DNA of 64,000 nucleotides. Origin: Phorcus lineatus (lineage: Eukaryota; Mollusca; Gastropoda; Trochida; Trochidae). The notes under the pieces are model-generated. The model ran no database searches and was not told where the DNA came from. It worked only from the letters and a program-made list of their open reading frames with translations. The translations under genes were made by a program, and so were the position numbers. Below, piece by piece: positions 36,928-49,412 of this stretch; within the stretch, counting starts at the first letter, position 1, and every line of letters starts with the position of its first letter. The DNA lies in contig OV121088.1 in the NCBI GenBank assembly GCA_921293015.1, positions 19,071,645-19,135,644 of the forward strand, in the 5' to 3' direction.

Positions 36928-38439
36928 ATAAAGTTTGTTCACAACCAATATACCTACTAATATAGGAAACTTATCTACAGCAACCACAGAGACAAATATT
37001 GGTTGGTAGGGTTTGGTAGGTTATATAACTCATATTCATGCAAAATACACGCAGAATTTTGACTTATTAACATCAATATGGCTGCCTTTGTATTATTTTT
37101 GAAAACAGGAAATTATCCTAGTTTGGGTAATTTTGAGATAAAAATGCACGTTTTTGGAGGATATTTGATCTTAATTCAGTGCAGATGATATTTTAACTCT
37201 TATTTAAGCCAAATAAAATTTTATGAAACATACTCTGTGTCACTTTAATAGTAACACATGATAGATCGATTATTTTGTACTTTTTAGCTTCTCACTAACT
37301 TTGTTAATCAAGTAGGAGTTCACTAAGTCTGTAGTTTAATATGTTCTTGAACAGAAATTCTAAATTACTTCTGCATAAAGTACCGAGGAATATGAGACTT
37401 CGTTTTGAAAGGTAGGTTTTGTATGCTATTACATCTTAACAATTTTGAGCAACAAATTAAGATGATTATTTAGATAACCCCTGAATGATTTTACCAAAAT
37501 AGGATTAACTCTTTTAAATCATATCATATTATTTTGCCATTAATTTACACTACGATTTACAAGCAAAAAGAGCACTTGGCAACATTACTGAGTTCCAGAT
37601 TCAAGAGAATGATATGGTGTTGAGACTACCGAAAAACAAACCACATCAGCGATTTGTATTGAATAACATTCGACGTTCATCACATGGCATTTCAGTACGT
37701 ACTAAATTTGATGTTTCAGATTATATATACAAACCAGCAAACACAACATAATGTGATCGTTTTGAGCTATCAATTTATCACCAATGCAAAGTGATGGACA
37801 TTTCTTTTCTGTACGTTACCGAACAATGGAAATACTCTTTTCTTAGCATTATACTTAGATTCAATTTACAAGAGTAGTCAAAACACGCATTCAGTGCACA
37901 GTATAAAGTGTCTATGGCTTCACTTACAATTGTGGTGTTACCTGCTTGTAAGATGTCTGGTACGTTACCCCATGGTAAACATAGGCCTTGTTGTAATGTT
38001 TCAAGTAAATATGAACCTGATGTCAGCTGACAGGGCTTGATTGGGTATCGCTTGGCTCCATTGTCTTTCTGTTTGGTATATGTATATCCGTGATTGTCTT
38101 GACTGCTTCTGAATACAATAGCTTCTGCCTTGTGCTTATGCAATCCATCTTGCCATCATCTTCTCTTACCGACTTATCAATAGAGACAAGCTTTAAATTC
38201 AGACTGTCTTTTTTTGTCGTTCCGTTCAAACTCTTTCTGCTTTATCTGATTTCGTTATTTCTAAACTTTTGATCTTAGATTTTCCTCACTTTGTCGAAGA
38301 TAAAAAATCTGTTTTTTTCAACACTTAACTTCATTAAGATGTACTGCTGCCGACTAAAGCAACTTAATCTGGTGGTTTGAGAAACCAAAATTTACGTTTA
38401 ACAGCATCTCAATTACCAGTATCACTTACTATGTTGTCT
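36928..38439. other. Mostly non-coding; LINE tail, a MITE end and doubtful frames
   Basis: Begins with the LINE 3' tail. CATACTCTGTGTCACTTTAA at about 37236 is one end of the MITE family at 23365. Overlapping minus-strand frames at 37778-38229 (with an SGSYLLETLQQGLCLPWGNV segment) look more protein-like than average but no family is recognised and a frameshift would be needed to join them. Not called as a gene. Confidence 0.4.
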
Positions 38440-39520
38440 GAAAATCCCTTCAAGCATCTATATTTCGACATGTCTGGAAACTGTCCTCTATAACACCAAT
38501 TCATAAGAAAAAGAATATCAACTACTGAAGCTGCTACAGACTAGTAGCACTAATCCCTTGCTTGTCAAAAGTCAAAAGTGTGTTTCAAATACGTTTTAAA
38601 TTAATGAGAGATAACAACTGTCTTTCTAATTTACTGACTGTATTCATGTTACAAACTGACATATCTTTATAATTAAATTTCTAAAGCTCTAGATAACGGA
38701 AATAAAGTCGGAGCACTCTTCTGCGACATTCACAGTTTCACAGGGGCGTGTATCGTTTAGAAATAGCTTTAGAAAGACATATATACCCATAGACCCTACC
38801 CTACTACTATATAATAGTAGTAGGGTAGGGTCTATGGGTATATATGTCTTTCTAAAGCTGCTTAGAAATAGCTTTAGAAAGACATATAGACCCTACCCTA
38901 CTACTATATATGCTTAGAAATAGCTTTAGAAAGACATATATACCCATAGACCCTACCCTACTACTATATATATTATATAGTAGTAGGGTAGGGTCTATGG
39001 GTATATATGTCTTTCTAAAGCTATTTCTAAGCGATACACGCCCCTGTGCACAGTTTCAGATATAGGCTGTCACGCGAGACTATTGATTGAGTTAATGTAC
39101 AAAACGTTCATTACAGTTTTTGATTATTGTGGTTATCTCTGGGACAATTGTACGAATGACTAATCATTGTTATTAGAACATCTCCATTAGGACGCCTAAG
39201 GCACAATATGCGGCGCCGTCAGAGGTAGAAAAACTTATCAGACACTTTTATCACAAAGAAGACAAATAACAAACTACCTTATCTATATGATGGTAAATAA
39301 AATGGTTCCAGATCAGCCATGTGATCTTGTGCCGGGATATGAGTCTCATAATAGTAATTATAACCCAAAATGTACTTATTACCCGATGTAGATATTCTAA
39401 TTGTGCTAAATCATTTTTGCCTGACACCATCAAAATCTGGAATGACTTACCGTCATATGGGAAAACATCCACCTCTCTCGTCAAATTTAGAAATCAAATT
39501 ACGTCAAAAGAAGACTAAAT
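38440..39520 (+). pseudogene. LINE reverse-transcriptase fragment, split by a hAT-type MITE
   Basis: The first part (38455-38735) reads a WKLSSITPIHKKKN block, CYRLVALIPCLSK in shifted frames and ends in VGALFCDI. After the 310-bp insertion the sequence reads a FDYCGYLWDNC block (about 39120), MVNKMVPDQPCDLVPGY (about 39290) and FLPDTIKIWNDLP (about 39417), the typical C-terminal end of Jockey/CR1-type LINEs with the conserved 'WN.LP'. The catalytic middle of the enzyme is deleted. Several frameshifts. Confidence 0.75.
38739..39048. mobile_element. hAT-type MITE with 8-bp duplication and nested palindromes
   Basis: Ends are CACAGGGGCGTGTATCG and CGATACACGCCCCTGTG. The identical 8-bp flanks CACAGTTT (38731-38738 and 39049-39056) are a hAT signature. 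The interior consists of alternating forward and reverse copies of one module (GCTTTAGAAAGACATATA, then CCCATAGACCCTACCC and CTACTACTATA), at least five times, so single strands can form several hairpins. Confidence 0.9.
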
Positions 39521-39849
39521 TACAATTTTTGACTCAAATTTCTGTAGTCGAAAAATACATTGACGCTTGACACTTGGTTGCAGTATATCAGACTGTCTAC
39601 GGAACGTAGTTGCTGTTAGTGTATGTTAGTGTATGTTAGTGTATGTTCTTTTTGCTTAAACAAAGTTTTATTTCATATGAAACTAAGATTGGCGAACAAA
39701 CCATTTGGCAAAAATTCAACAAGCTGGATAAATAATATGACAAAAAAAACGGGAATTACAAAATTAGTGAAAACACCTTTGTGATATAAGTATCAATGCA
39801 TAAGGAAAGTTATCACATGTTGTTGGGTATGCCTAGTTACCTAAATTTA

Positions 39850-42130
39850 ATAATAATAATGCATTTATGTAAGCGCCTAATGTCCAACCAATGCTGCTCA
39901 GTGGCGCTGTCCAGACAAATAGAGAAAAACTAGTATGTAGCTAGGAAGAGATAAGTATTTAACTGGCTCCAAAATGTTTCTAAAGTGGACACTGATCTCA
40001 GTTCGCCTGGAAGGGAGTTCCATAAAGCTGGTGCAGTGGCACTAGAATATCTATCTCCCATTGAAGTTATTGTGGTCGGCTTCTTCAGGCTGTATCTGTT
40101 CTTAGACCTCAAGACGCGGTTTGGATGTTAGATTTCTACAATGTCTTTCAGATAAACTGGCGAGTTATTGTCGTAGAGAGTCGAGTAGGTGATGCAGAAA
40201 ATCTTATATTGTATTCTTCTCTTTACTGGAAGCCATCGTAGCGACCTAAGCACAGGGGTGATGTGTTCATGACATTTTGGTCAACCTCCTCTGTATAGTT
40301 GGTTATCATCTGCATAAGCATGGAAATTCAGGTTGTAACCTCGGATGATCTTGCCTATTGGCAGAATGTAGAGTGAAAACAATATTAGGCCAAGTATCGA
40401 CTCTTGTGGTACACCAAACTCTGGTGGAGGATGTCTAATTGTGCACTTTGACTTTCATAGTTCTATTTGACAGATATGATTGGAACCACTGTAGTGCAGT
40501 TCCAGTGATTCCAAGCGTGTGTTCTAACCTCTGCAGGAAAATGGTGTGATCTACAGTGTCAAAAGCAGCTGAAAGGTAAAGTAATACTAGCAGCACAATC
40601 GTTTGCTTGTCCATATAAGTCAAGATGTCATTCTGAACTCTGAGAAGAGCTGTTTCAGTGCTGTGCTTTTCTTTGTATGCTGATTGAAAAAATTCGTTAA
40701 GCTGATGCAGGTTCATGTGAAGAAAGACTTTCTCCAACACTTGTGACAGAAAAGGCAGGTTTGAGACCGGCCTATAATGTTTTGGTACACATGGATCAAG
40801 ATTGTTTGTCTTGAGAATTGGTATGATGATGGATTCTTTTTGAGATGATCGACGCATCCTTGTTCAAGCGAGGTATTAATGACTAATTTAACAAGAAATT
40901 TGCACGATTCTTAACAGTGTTTTTAGTAGCCAAGTTGGAATTGGATCCAGTTCATAAGATTTGCAAGGCGCGGATTTTATGATATCTGTGATCTCCTGGG
41001 TGTCTGTTGGTTGAAATGCGATGAGGGTCTGAAGGTGAAGTTCCTTGTTGTGATAGGGGGGCATGGTTGTCAAGGATTCTCTAGAGGGTGTTGTTGTACA
41101 GTTGTGTTCTCACATTGGTGTTGTCTTCTTGGTGGATATTATCCATGATTTGAAAAAGGTTGCTGTTGTTTATATCCTCCTTGAAAGAGGCAACATCTAT
41201 TGACCGTGTCTTTCTGTAGCTTACTTTAATCATCGGTGGCCGTGGTCTTGTTACCTTCAGTTCACAAAATATTCCTTTATGATCTGAAAATCCATTATCT
41301 TCAACGCTGAGGCTGTTGATCACCGAGTCAGTATTTTTAGTGATGACAAGATCGAGACAGTGGCCACTTCTGTGTGTAGGTTCTGATATATGCTGCTACA
41401 AACCGAAGCCATAAACCATTTCTAAAAGCTTTTGTGCAAGATTATTGTAACAGCTGTCGACATGGATGTTGAAGTCTCCAACAATCATTAAATGTCATCA
41501 TTTGAAATTATGGCTGAATCTACGGAAATATCCTAGTGCCACAATTTTTTTATCCCCTAATTAGGACTTAATCATCGCCTAATTAGGACATAACTATCAG
41601 GAGATTAGAAGATATTAAGTCCTAATTAGGACATAGTAACTCCTAATTAGGAGATAATTAATTTTGACTGTCGCACTAGGATGCTTCCGTATGAATCAAA
41701 TAAATCTCGAAAATCGGAAAGATATTGGGTGTTTGAGATTTGATTTTTGACTGAAGATGGTGGTCTTTTGATGGTTAAAAATTTGAAAACGAGACCATTT
41801 ATTTTCAACTTGAGGTCTAGTAGTTCGAAACTTTTATAGGTTTTTACACATTCCACACGTACAACAGTTATGCCATTTTCGTAAATAACTGCTACTCCAC
41901 CCCTTGCCTAGTGTTCCATTTGACAGAAATGATAGAGTATCTGTTTCGAATTTACTCATTCACCACTACAGTATCATAATCCTTCAACCAAGTCTCTGTC
42001 AGTACGAACATGTCAAAGTCATTTTCAAGAATAAAATCCTGAAGTTCGAAGGATTTGTTTCTGACTGAACGTACATCATTATTCACATTGTGATAATTTT
42101 GTTTACATTACCCAAGTGTTAAAGTTTTCT
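39850..42130 (-). pseudogene. CR1/L2-type LINE, endonuclease and reverse transcriptase, decayed
   Basis: Minus strand, N to C: endonuclease start NNDVRSVRNKS (about 42080), TETWLKD (about 41985), DNGFSDHKG (about 41285); linker with PIPTWLLKT (about 40935); reverse transcriptase HYRPVSNLPFLSQVLEKVF (about 40750), LSAAFDTVDH (about 40560), FGVPQESIL (about 40412) and intact AYADD (about 40313); C-terminus ATAPALWNSLPGELR (about 40010). This order and the 'RPVSNLPFLSK' and 'ALWNSLP' blocks are typical of the CR1/L2 group. About 60-100 residues after the YADD block are deleted, and there are frameshifts plus a MITE at 41521-41691. Its tail at 39850-39920 contains AATAATAATAAT. Confidence 0.85.
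41521..41691. mobile_element. 171-bp MITE with TCCTAATTAGGA palindromes, 6-bp duplication
   Basis: Ends TACGGAAATATCCTAGTGCC and inverse ...GCACTAGGATGCTTCCGTA lie between identical TGAATC flanks (41515-41520 and 41692-41697). The interior is a cluster of CCTAATTAGGA palindromes (41557-41653). It interrupts the endonuclease part of the LINE. Confidence 0.85.
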
Positions 42131-42944
42131 GTATTTTGTGTTTTCCACCTCTACAGCTTCTCTTCAAAACTTTTCTTTTTGGCTAGTCAATTTATGTATC
42201 AACAAAGGGCTGCCTTCTGCCCTGAGTGGATCTCTGAATAGCAACAAGCTCTTCTCTGCTGTAGACAAGAGCAAGTTGATTGACTGTCCTGTGAATAGGC
42301 AGTTCGGATCAAAAACAGAAAACCATAGAAACCTAATTCTTTTACTCTTTCCTGATAAAAAAACAACTCATCAGAAGACAGCTAACTGTTTACCTCAAAA
42401 CTCGTAGGGGAAACGGACTTTATTGCCCGAAAACGCCTTTACTGTTAGCTGTTGTTTTGATCTTCGGGCAAGAGCCTAGCCCCACCTCTATATCAGTTGA
42501 CCCTTATCTGCATATTCAAATATGTGTGTCGGACACGAAGGGACTTACCTCCCCTGAATATGAAGGGACAAGTCATTTTAAATATTAAACATTAAACAGG
42601 TGTAACGCGAAGCATTCGTAAAATAACCACTTTTAACAAAATATTTAAGCAATTTATCATGCATACGATAAAAAGCTGTTCTTTTGTTTCAATTAGGGTT
42701 CGTATCCAAATAACTCAAGCACAAGTGGCAATTTCTAATATCTTTCTTCCATATGAAAAAAAATATCTTAGTCAACCATGCCGAATTACAATAGTGGTAT
42801 CAGCATATTGATAACGTAGTTAAAACAACACAACTCTCCATTTTCGATTTCTTCCTGCAAAAATCTTGACAAAGAAAAGGTCTATCTGTTTGTTTAAATT
42901 ATGAGTATTTTGAACTTATCTTTGGTACCATTACACACGCACGC
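42131..42944. other. Non-coding, probably LINE upstream region
   Basis: An 89-codon plus frame at 42138-42407 lacks motifs. May include the 5' region of the CR1/L2 LINE. Confidence 0.35.
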
Positions 42945-43003
42945 GCACGCACACACACACCCCCACACACACACACACATACACACACCCACACACACCC
43001 CCC

Positions 43004-43053
<50 letters not shown>

Positions 43054-43060
43054 TATATAA
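42945..43060. repeat. Compound microsatellite (CA)n then (TA)n
   Basis: CA-rich run with C-interruptions (42945-43011) followed by alternating TA (43012-43059). Confidence 0.95.
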
Positions 43061-44043
43061 CAGACAAGCAAATTAATTAAGTTATCATTAACAATGTTCC
43101 CATTAATGGCAAGTTCTCTCTTTCTTGTGCTACTCTAAGATTGCAAAGACATCGCAGAAGGAAACCACAGAACAACTTTTTTTAGCGCACAGTATTAACA
43201 TTCGATACCAATTTGGCCATCATAAATAAACTTAAATAAATGAAATGAGACTTTTATTCATCAACTGACTCGCTGTGCATTGTGAAAATATTGTTGGTCC
43301 CTATCCCATATTATTTCTTGAAAGAAAAAAACAAATTATTATTAATGCTTTCGCTAGTTTGTGTTGCTCATATTAGGACACATCATGATCGTGTGATACA
43401 ACATTTTCTAAAATATATCCCCCTAAAGTTACCCTGACCCTCAATCCAATGTGTCACGTAAAATTGTGTGATCGCTGTGTTCAGAACCAACAGATGCGGG
43501 ACGGGTGGATTTCAACACTTTTGATATTCATTTAGATGATTTACAGTATTCACCTTAAATGCATACGACCAATATTCGACCAGCGCACAAGGAAGCACAT
43601 ATGCACGTGTGGGAGAGTATTGCATATCATTAGATGACGTCATCAAGATCAAGTTTTCTCTGACAGTAGGATATGCGCATTAGAACTCCGAACCTAAGAG
43701 TACCTAAGTCGGCTGACAAGGTCCCAGTCCTCTGTGCTTGGGTTGTGATTACTTCACGGGCTCTCAAACTTTGATGTTTTGAAAATATCATACAGAAAAA
43801 TGCTAATATAATCAACATTTCTGAAGAGAGTCAACTCAAACTTTCATAATTTGTTCATGAAAGTCTTAATCAACATTCCAATTTCTAATGAAATGAGCAG
43901 TATATCCAATATAAAATTCCTAAAATGAAGGAGCCTTATAACCTGCAGCTGGTCAGCGCGGGCTATAGTATGTAGTTAAAATGTTAAAATGAAACTAATT
44001 TGAATAATTTAGAAATTTTAAGGAAATCGTTTACTTTTGTTTA
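43061..44043. other. Non-coding spacer
   Basis: No gene or repeat recognised. Confidence 0.35.
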
Positions 44044-44243
44044 TGAACTAATGTAAAGAATTGAGAATGTTGCTTATCCTTAAGTGGCTCAAGTTGCCAC
44101 TAGCGTATCATGAACTAATGTAAAGAACTGAGGATGTTACTGTTCGTTAAGTATCTCAAGTTGCCACTACCGTATTATGAACTAATGTAAAGAATTAAGG
44201 ATGTTACTGTTAGTTAAGTAGCTCAAGTTCCCACTACGTAAAA
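44044..44243. repeat. 67-bp tandem repeat, three copies
   Basis: TGAACTAATGTAAAGAAxTxA starts at 44044, 44111 and 44178; each copy ends in CTCAAGTTxCCACTA. Copies differ at several positions, so the array is older than the 20-bp array at 15136. Confidence 0.85.
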
Positions 44244-44990
44244 AACTGTCGTGACATCACATTCATGATTATAGAAATACATATTTGTTCTTAAATTTTG
44301 ATAGTTCCGACAAATTAAGAGATAATGAATTATATCTTCATTAACGTGTCCGCATGAGCATTTGGATGTGCCTGGATCCGATATGTGCTTATTATTTATG
44401 TGCGCATTTAAATCAATACAACCATGCTTGAGGCGACAATGGATAATTTGAAAATAAATTTGACCCTGAATTTAATATAAAATAACTTTGCGTTACTGTT
44501 GGATTTATCATCCTTTTGAATTTGTTTAGGGAAGGGGCGTGATTGGTTTCAAAATGTTAGGAATTACACTGTATAATGGTGTTTGTTAAGAAAGATTGAG
44601 AGAATCTCTGTGTTCTGTAATTCATTTCTTGGACTGAGAAACAGTTTCTGAGATAACAGTCACTTTGTTCAAAGACTTCCTGGTATGAGATCCTTCAAAT
44701 AGTCTGCAGCGATAGTAAGATACATTCTATATAAAGAAATGAGTTTCAACCGATACCGTCTGTCCTTTAGAGGATTTTATTTGGTTTCTTTATAATCTGA
44801 CGGGCAACAGTTAGCATATGGCTATTTTGACAGCATGTAAAAAAGCCAAAGAACGACATTTCTTCCATAACTTTAATTCATCACAATCAACAACCAATTA
44901 CGATTTAAATAACAACAAAAGTGCAAGTTATTTGTTAAACGTCTCTGACATCTTGATCCTCAAACACACATGGGGTGGATTATCTCGGAA

Positions 44991-46161
44991 TCAATCGTGC
45001 CAGAATATACCGGGGCCAAGTTTATGAGTAACTGATGGATCATTCATTAACAAGAGAGTCAGTAACGGGTGTGACCACCCTCTGCGTCGATGCATGCCCT
45101 CTAGTTGTTGTCTATTCTGTGGAACTTGTTGTCGTCTTCTGATTTGTCTGTACAGATGATCCCATATATGTTCAATAGGATTCATATCCGATGAGTAGGC
45201 TGGCCACGGCAAACATCGACGTTATTTCTCTGCAGAAAGTCAGGGTCTCTCTGGCAGTGAGGGGTCTCGCATTGTCCTGTTGAAAGATGACACCCTGGGT
45301 CTGATTCTGTATGAAGGGTACCGCAACTGGCTGCAAAATCTGTCCAATATACCCACGCGCATTGAGATTTCCTTGCACGATCACTAAACGGGTCTTCTGA
45401 TTTCCACTGATCCCACCCCAAACCATAACATCACCTCCACCATATGCATGAACCTCTCTAATGCATGGCCGTGCCAAACGTTCCCCTGCCCGACGGTATA
45501 TCCGTTCCCTGCCATCAGATCTGTTGAGGATGAAACGACTTTCATCAGGAAACAGAACTCGTTGCCATTGTCGCACTTGCCATCTGTAAACTTGTCTTGC
45601 CCATCGAATCTGTTTTGGCGATGTCTGAGGGTCAGGGGCCGTTGCACAAAACAAATTAACACTAAGGTTAACCTTAGTGGCATCATTTAACATTGCACTA
45701 AGGTTACCTTAGTGACTTAAGGTCACCTTAGCGTTTTGTGCAACGGGACCCTGGACCATGCCGCGGAAGGGCCGTTAAGCCTTAATACCAACAGCTTGCA
45801 ATCTTCGGGTCACTGTGCGTCGACTTACACGATGTCCCAGTGCTGTTTACGCCGTAGCCGTCGCTGTCACAAACCTGTTTCTGAGATGAATTGTCCGGAT
45901 GTAACCGTCTTACCGGTCTGTAGTAATCCGTGGCCGTCCACTTCTTGGCCTGTCTTGGGTACTACTAGTGTAAGGGCAACGTGAGAACAGCCTAGAGATT
46001 GTTGCTGGCGTGCAGTTGAAGGTTCTCGCAATGTGAGCTTGAGAAGCTCCCATTTTTCTCATTTTAATGGCTCGCTCTCTCTGTATTTGCGTTAACTTCG
46101 GCATATTTTCATGTGCTTTCACTAACTGTGATCGAACAGTGTAAATACCCGATTGATACAC
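44991..46161 (-). pseudogene. Tc1-like transposase, broken
   Basis: The N-terminal helix-turn-helix part (46101-45910) reads KLTQIQRERAIKMRKMGASQ then HIARTFNCTPATISRL and RPRSGRPRITT. After a MITE (45637-45750) the catalytic domain continues: QWQRVLFPDESRF (first Asp), VMVWGGIS, GVIFQQDNARPLTAR (second Asp, about 45265) and, in another frame, MPWPAYSSDMNPIEHIWDHL (catalytic Glu, about 45180). This is a DD34E Tc1 arrangement, where the enzyme cuts and pastes at TA sites. A frameshift near 45205-45215 separates the last two catalytic residues, and the MITE separates DNA-binding and catalytic parts. Dead. Confidence 0.88.
45637..45750. mobile_element. 114-bp MITE inside the Tc1 transposase
   Basis: GGCCGTTGCACAAAAC at the left end is matched by inverse GTTTTGTGCAACGGGACC at the right. 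The interior has stacked CTAAGGTTAACCTTAG-type palindromes. GTTGCACAAAA ends resemble PIF/Harbinger-type MITEs, but no clean 3-bp duplication can be assigned. Confidence 0.7.
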
Positions 46162-46381
46162 CTCTGTGGCACGCGTATTTCAAAAAATTTGAAAAAGTCC
46201 TGTTTTACCATTTTCTCGTGCTATTGATCACTTGACTTCATGCAGTGAAATCACGTGCATTTTGTTGTATACCAATAAGACACACAATGTTTGTTTCCGT
46301 AATTGCAGTGAAATATAGATACACACTATTTCTACACAACGATTTGAAAAAGTTATACTAACTTTTGCCCGTCAGTTTATA

Positions 46382-47061
46382 TATTACCGTGGATCGTGCC
46401 ACGTAAGATAGTTTTGAATGCGTCCAAATGTAAGTTTTCTAATTACTAAATTTCTAAATACGCGGTTTGTGCATTTATGCAACGATCCCATATGTGACAG
46501 CAATAATCAAAGGGTGGTAAAATAGTGACTAACACAATATATAACGTTTTTCGAGACGATATGTCAAACTTCTTAAACAATTGATCATTGTTCTAATTCT
46601 TTTTATTGTTTATTTATCATGTATACAAAAATGAACAAAAACCGGCCCAACGATAAGATAAGATAGCCTACACATATAGACTTAGAATCTCGGTAGAGTC
46701 AATATTTTGAAACTTTTATTCTTCGGAACATGGTCGATTTTAATCAGACTGCGGTGGAAGCAGACGTTAAACTTCAACCCAACAACACAATGCCTGCAGT
46801 CCAAAATGGCTAGCTTTTCTACTATCACAAGTCGCTGTAAGAACACCTACAATCGGTCGACTAAAAGGGGAGCATGTCCTTGCCGTACAGCCGTATATTG
46901 CCTTTTGTCGATGATTATTGAAAATAAGTAAATATCATAATTTTGGTATTTAAGTGATGAAAATGCAATTATTTCGTCATGACTTGAACTTTATGCAGGA
47001 CACATGGTATATGATTTAAACAGTATTTTATTTCAATAAAACATGTAATACACAACATTCA

Positions 47062-47096
<35 letters not shown>

Positions 47097-49412
47097 AAAA
47101 AGGAAAAAGGATTAGCAAACAGGCAGCAAATGCCTATATAAATGCTTCTCCTGAAACAAACATGAAACGATTAAGATATCAAATATATTGGTGGAATAAT
47201 ATATTTGCAATTATTCTTACAAAACTCAAATTCATATTAAGCATTGTCTACCTTTATACATGGTATATTGGTTACTAATTAAGCGACATAAACAATTTTG
47301 AAGCACACTCTGTGTCACTTTAAAATTGTCTCACTAGTTATGAATAAATATTTCATTTCTTACGCCCACATACAATCATATGCAAATAAAACAGAATTAG
47401 AGAGCAAGTGAATTGACGATGTTTATTCCAGCTCGTCAACTGAAAACATGGGAGTAGAGCGAGATTACAGTGACTGTTTGACCAGAATTTCCAAGTACTA
47501 TTTTATAACTTCTTTGAAGTGTTATAAACAACGTATGTGATCGATGTCTTACATAATATCCTTATTATCATTTCCTGTTCCGAGGACAGCTGTGCTTTAT
47601 TGCTCTATGCTTGGCTGGCTCGTTGATAAATTAGATAACATCATTGATGATTTAAGCTTTACCGTTCATGCATTGTATAATGTCTGAGAGACTACGTGGA
47701 ATAAGATATATCTATAACAACTATAACAAAATGTAAATTATGCGGTTTTGATTATGTTCAAAATGAATCCATCAATATAATTTTTATGTCTTTTAAATGT
47801 CAAAAGCATGTGTTCATTCACTGTGAATTGGCGAAAAAAAATCAAAACAAAGTAATTATTTGTCAATCTGGGATGAGGACGAGATACATTTTATTGTCAT
47901 TTACTAAAGTGAATATATCATTAATTATGGCTCATATTGTTGGTGCCCTTTTCTCTGTAAGACTGGTAAATACATGTACGTTAACAATTACTGCCAGGTT
48001 TGTATACATCATTTTTCAAGTCATTCTTATTCTTATCCATTCGTAATCAGAAATCCCATATCGGAACTATCGGATCGGATGATGTACGAGGTGAACCCCT
48101 TGTCGATGACTATAAAATAATGAAAATATTAAATCAATTATCGATTGTATCATCATGAGATTATACCTTAAAATTTTACTGATGAATAGTCAACTCAAAT
48201 GCGGTTTTTAACACAGTGTTGTAAGACATACTAAACCGGAACCAAAATAACAGTTTAAAACACCCTATCATCAAGGTAACCCTTTTAGTAAAACTTTATA
48301 ACTAGTGATCAGTATATCCTTCATGTATTCATTTTTTTAATAATCGTCAGTGATTTTTTCAGATTATGGCAAACTGTCTTAAATTTCTGAAAAATGATTG
48401 TGTCTTTGTTAAATGTCAACTTGGTGTTCGATTATGCTTCTAAAAAGTTGGAGAATTGTATGAGAATTCTATCAATATTAAAAGTGCATTGATTTTACAG
48501 TTGTTTAATCAAGGTTCAATTTACTGCCAAATTTAAAAGACAAACCTCAAATCCCTATGTGCCATAGATAAGAAATTTCAAATAGTTAGGAACTGAGTAA
48601 TAGTGACGAAAATCCAAAAAATATCCACACAAGTCAAAACCTAACTTAAAAAAATATCGAAAGAAATATTGTGAAGGTTGTAGTGTCCAAGCTTACAAGT
48701 AAAATGTAAACAACCAGAGTACCAGAATTTTTTTATCTAATTTTGTAAAAGGTGAGGGAAATCTAAAAAAAACTAAATAAGATTTCACTTTACAAAGATT
48801 TATATTTTTTTCTCATATCTCATATTTCATTTGGCACTTCAGTTGTAGAACAATTGTTTACAACGACATCGGTTGGGTAATTCGCGCGAGTAGGGTGCAG
48901 CGCAGTAAAAACACCGCTGAGTAGAGGGCGCGCTGATTGAGATTTACGACTCTCGCGGGGCCTCGCTAATTAAACACTGGAAGTTAGAAATTAAGGTTGC
49001 AGACCCCCTTTAATGTGATAAATGTTGCGTCCAAGATGTCTGATGTCAAGATGTTTATTTCGGTAATTCTGGCTAATCGGAATACCTCAACATCGTTTGA
49101 TAACTCAGACTGCATTTTTTATATTAAATATTTTAACCTTTAAATAGCAAGTCTCCAAATGCAAGTTCCTAATGTTTTATGAAGCAATGTCTCTAAGATA
49201 ATCCAAAAATGGTTGTTGGGAAGTGCACAATTTCTTAAAGAAAACATTTTTATCCATAGCTATTAACCTTTATCCTACTTCATGCAGGGCGTTGGATTTC
49301 TATCTCACCTTCCAAACTAATTAACATGGGTTATTACGAGATTTCCATTTTATTTTCAATCAATTATGATCACAAAATCAGTGGGGACAGCTCCCCAAAA
49401 CAATTCCAGATA
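46382..49412. other. Non-coding, with (TA)n and one MITE end
   Basis: A TA run lies at 47064-47093, and CACTCTGTGTCACTTTAA at about 47308 is an end of the 23365 MITE family. A GC-richer patch at 48885-48965 has no gene-like features. Frames at 46707-46931 and 47786-48046 lack motifs. Confidence 0.4.

Larger units (their letters stand above)
44793..46379 (-). mobile_element. Tc1-like transposon, TA target duplication
   Basis: Ends TAATCTGACGGGCAACAGTTAG (44793) and inverse ...CTAACTTTTGCCCGTCAGTTTA (46379), flanked by TA at 44791-44792 and 46380-46381. The 1.59-kb length is normal for Tc1/mariner elements. The single gene inside runs on the minus strand and is broken. Confidence 0.88.

Noticed and set aside
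37778-38229. Possible host gene on the minus strand
   Set aside because: Protein-like words but two different frames, no recognised family, no splice signals that join them convincingly.
44991-45690. Several overlapping frames in the Tc1 element as separate genes
   Set aside because: All are pieces or shadows of one broken transposase.
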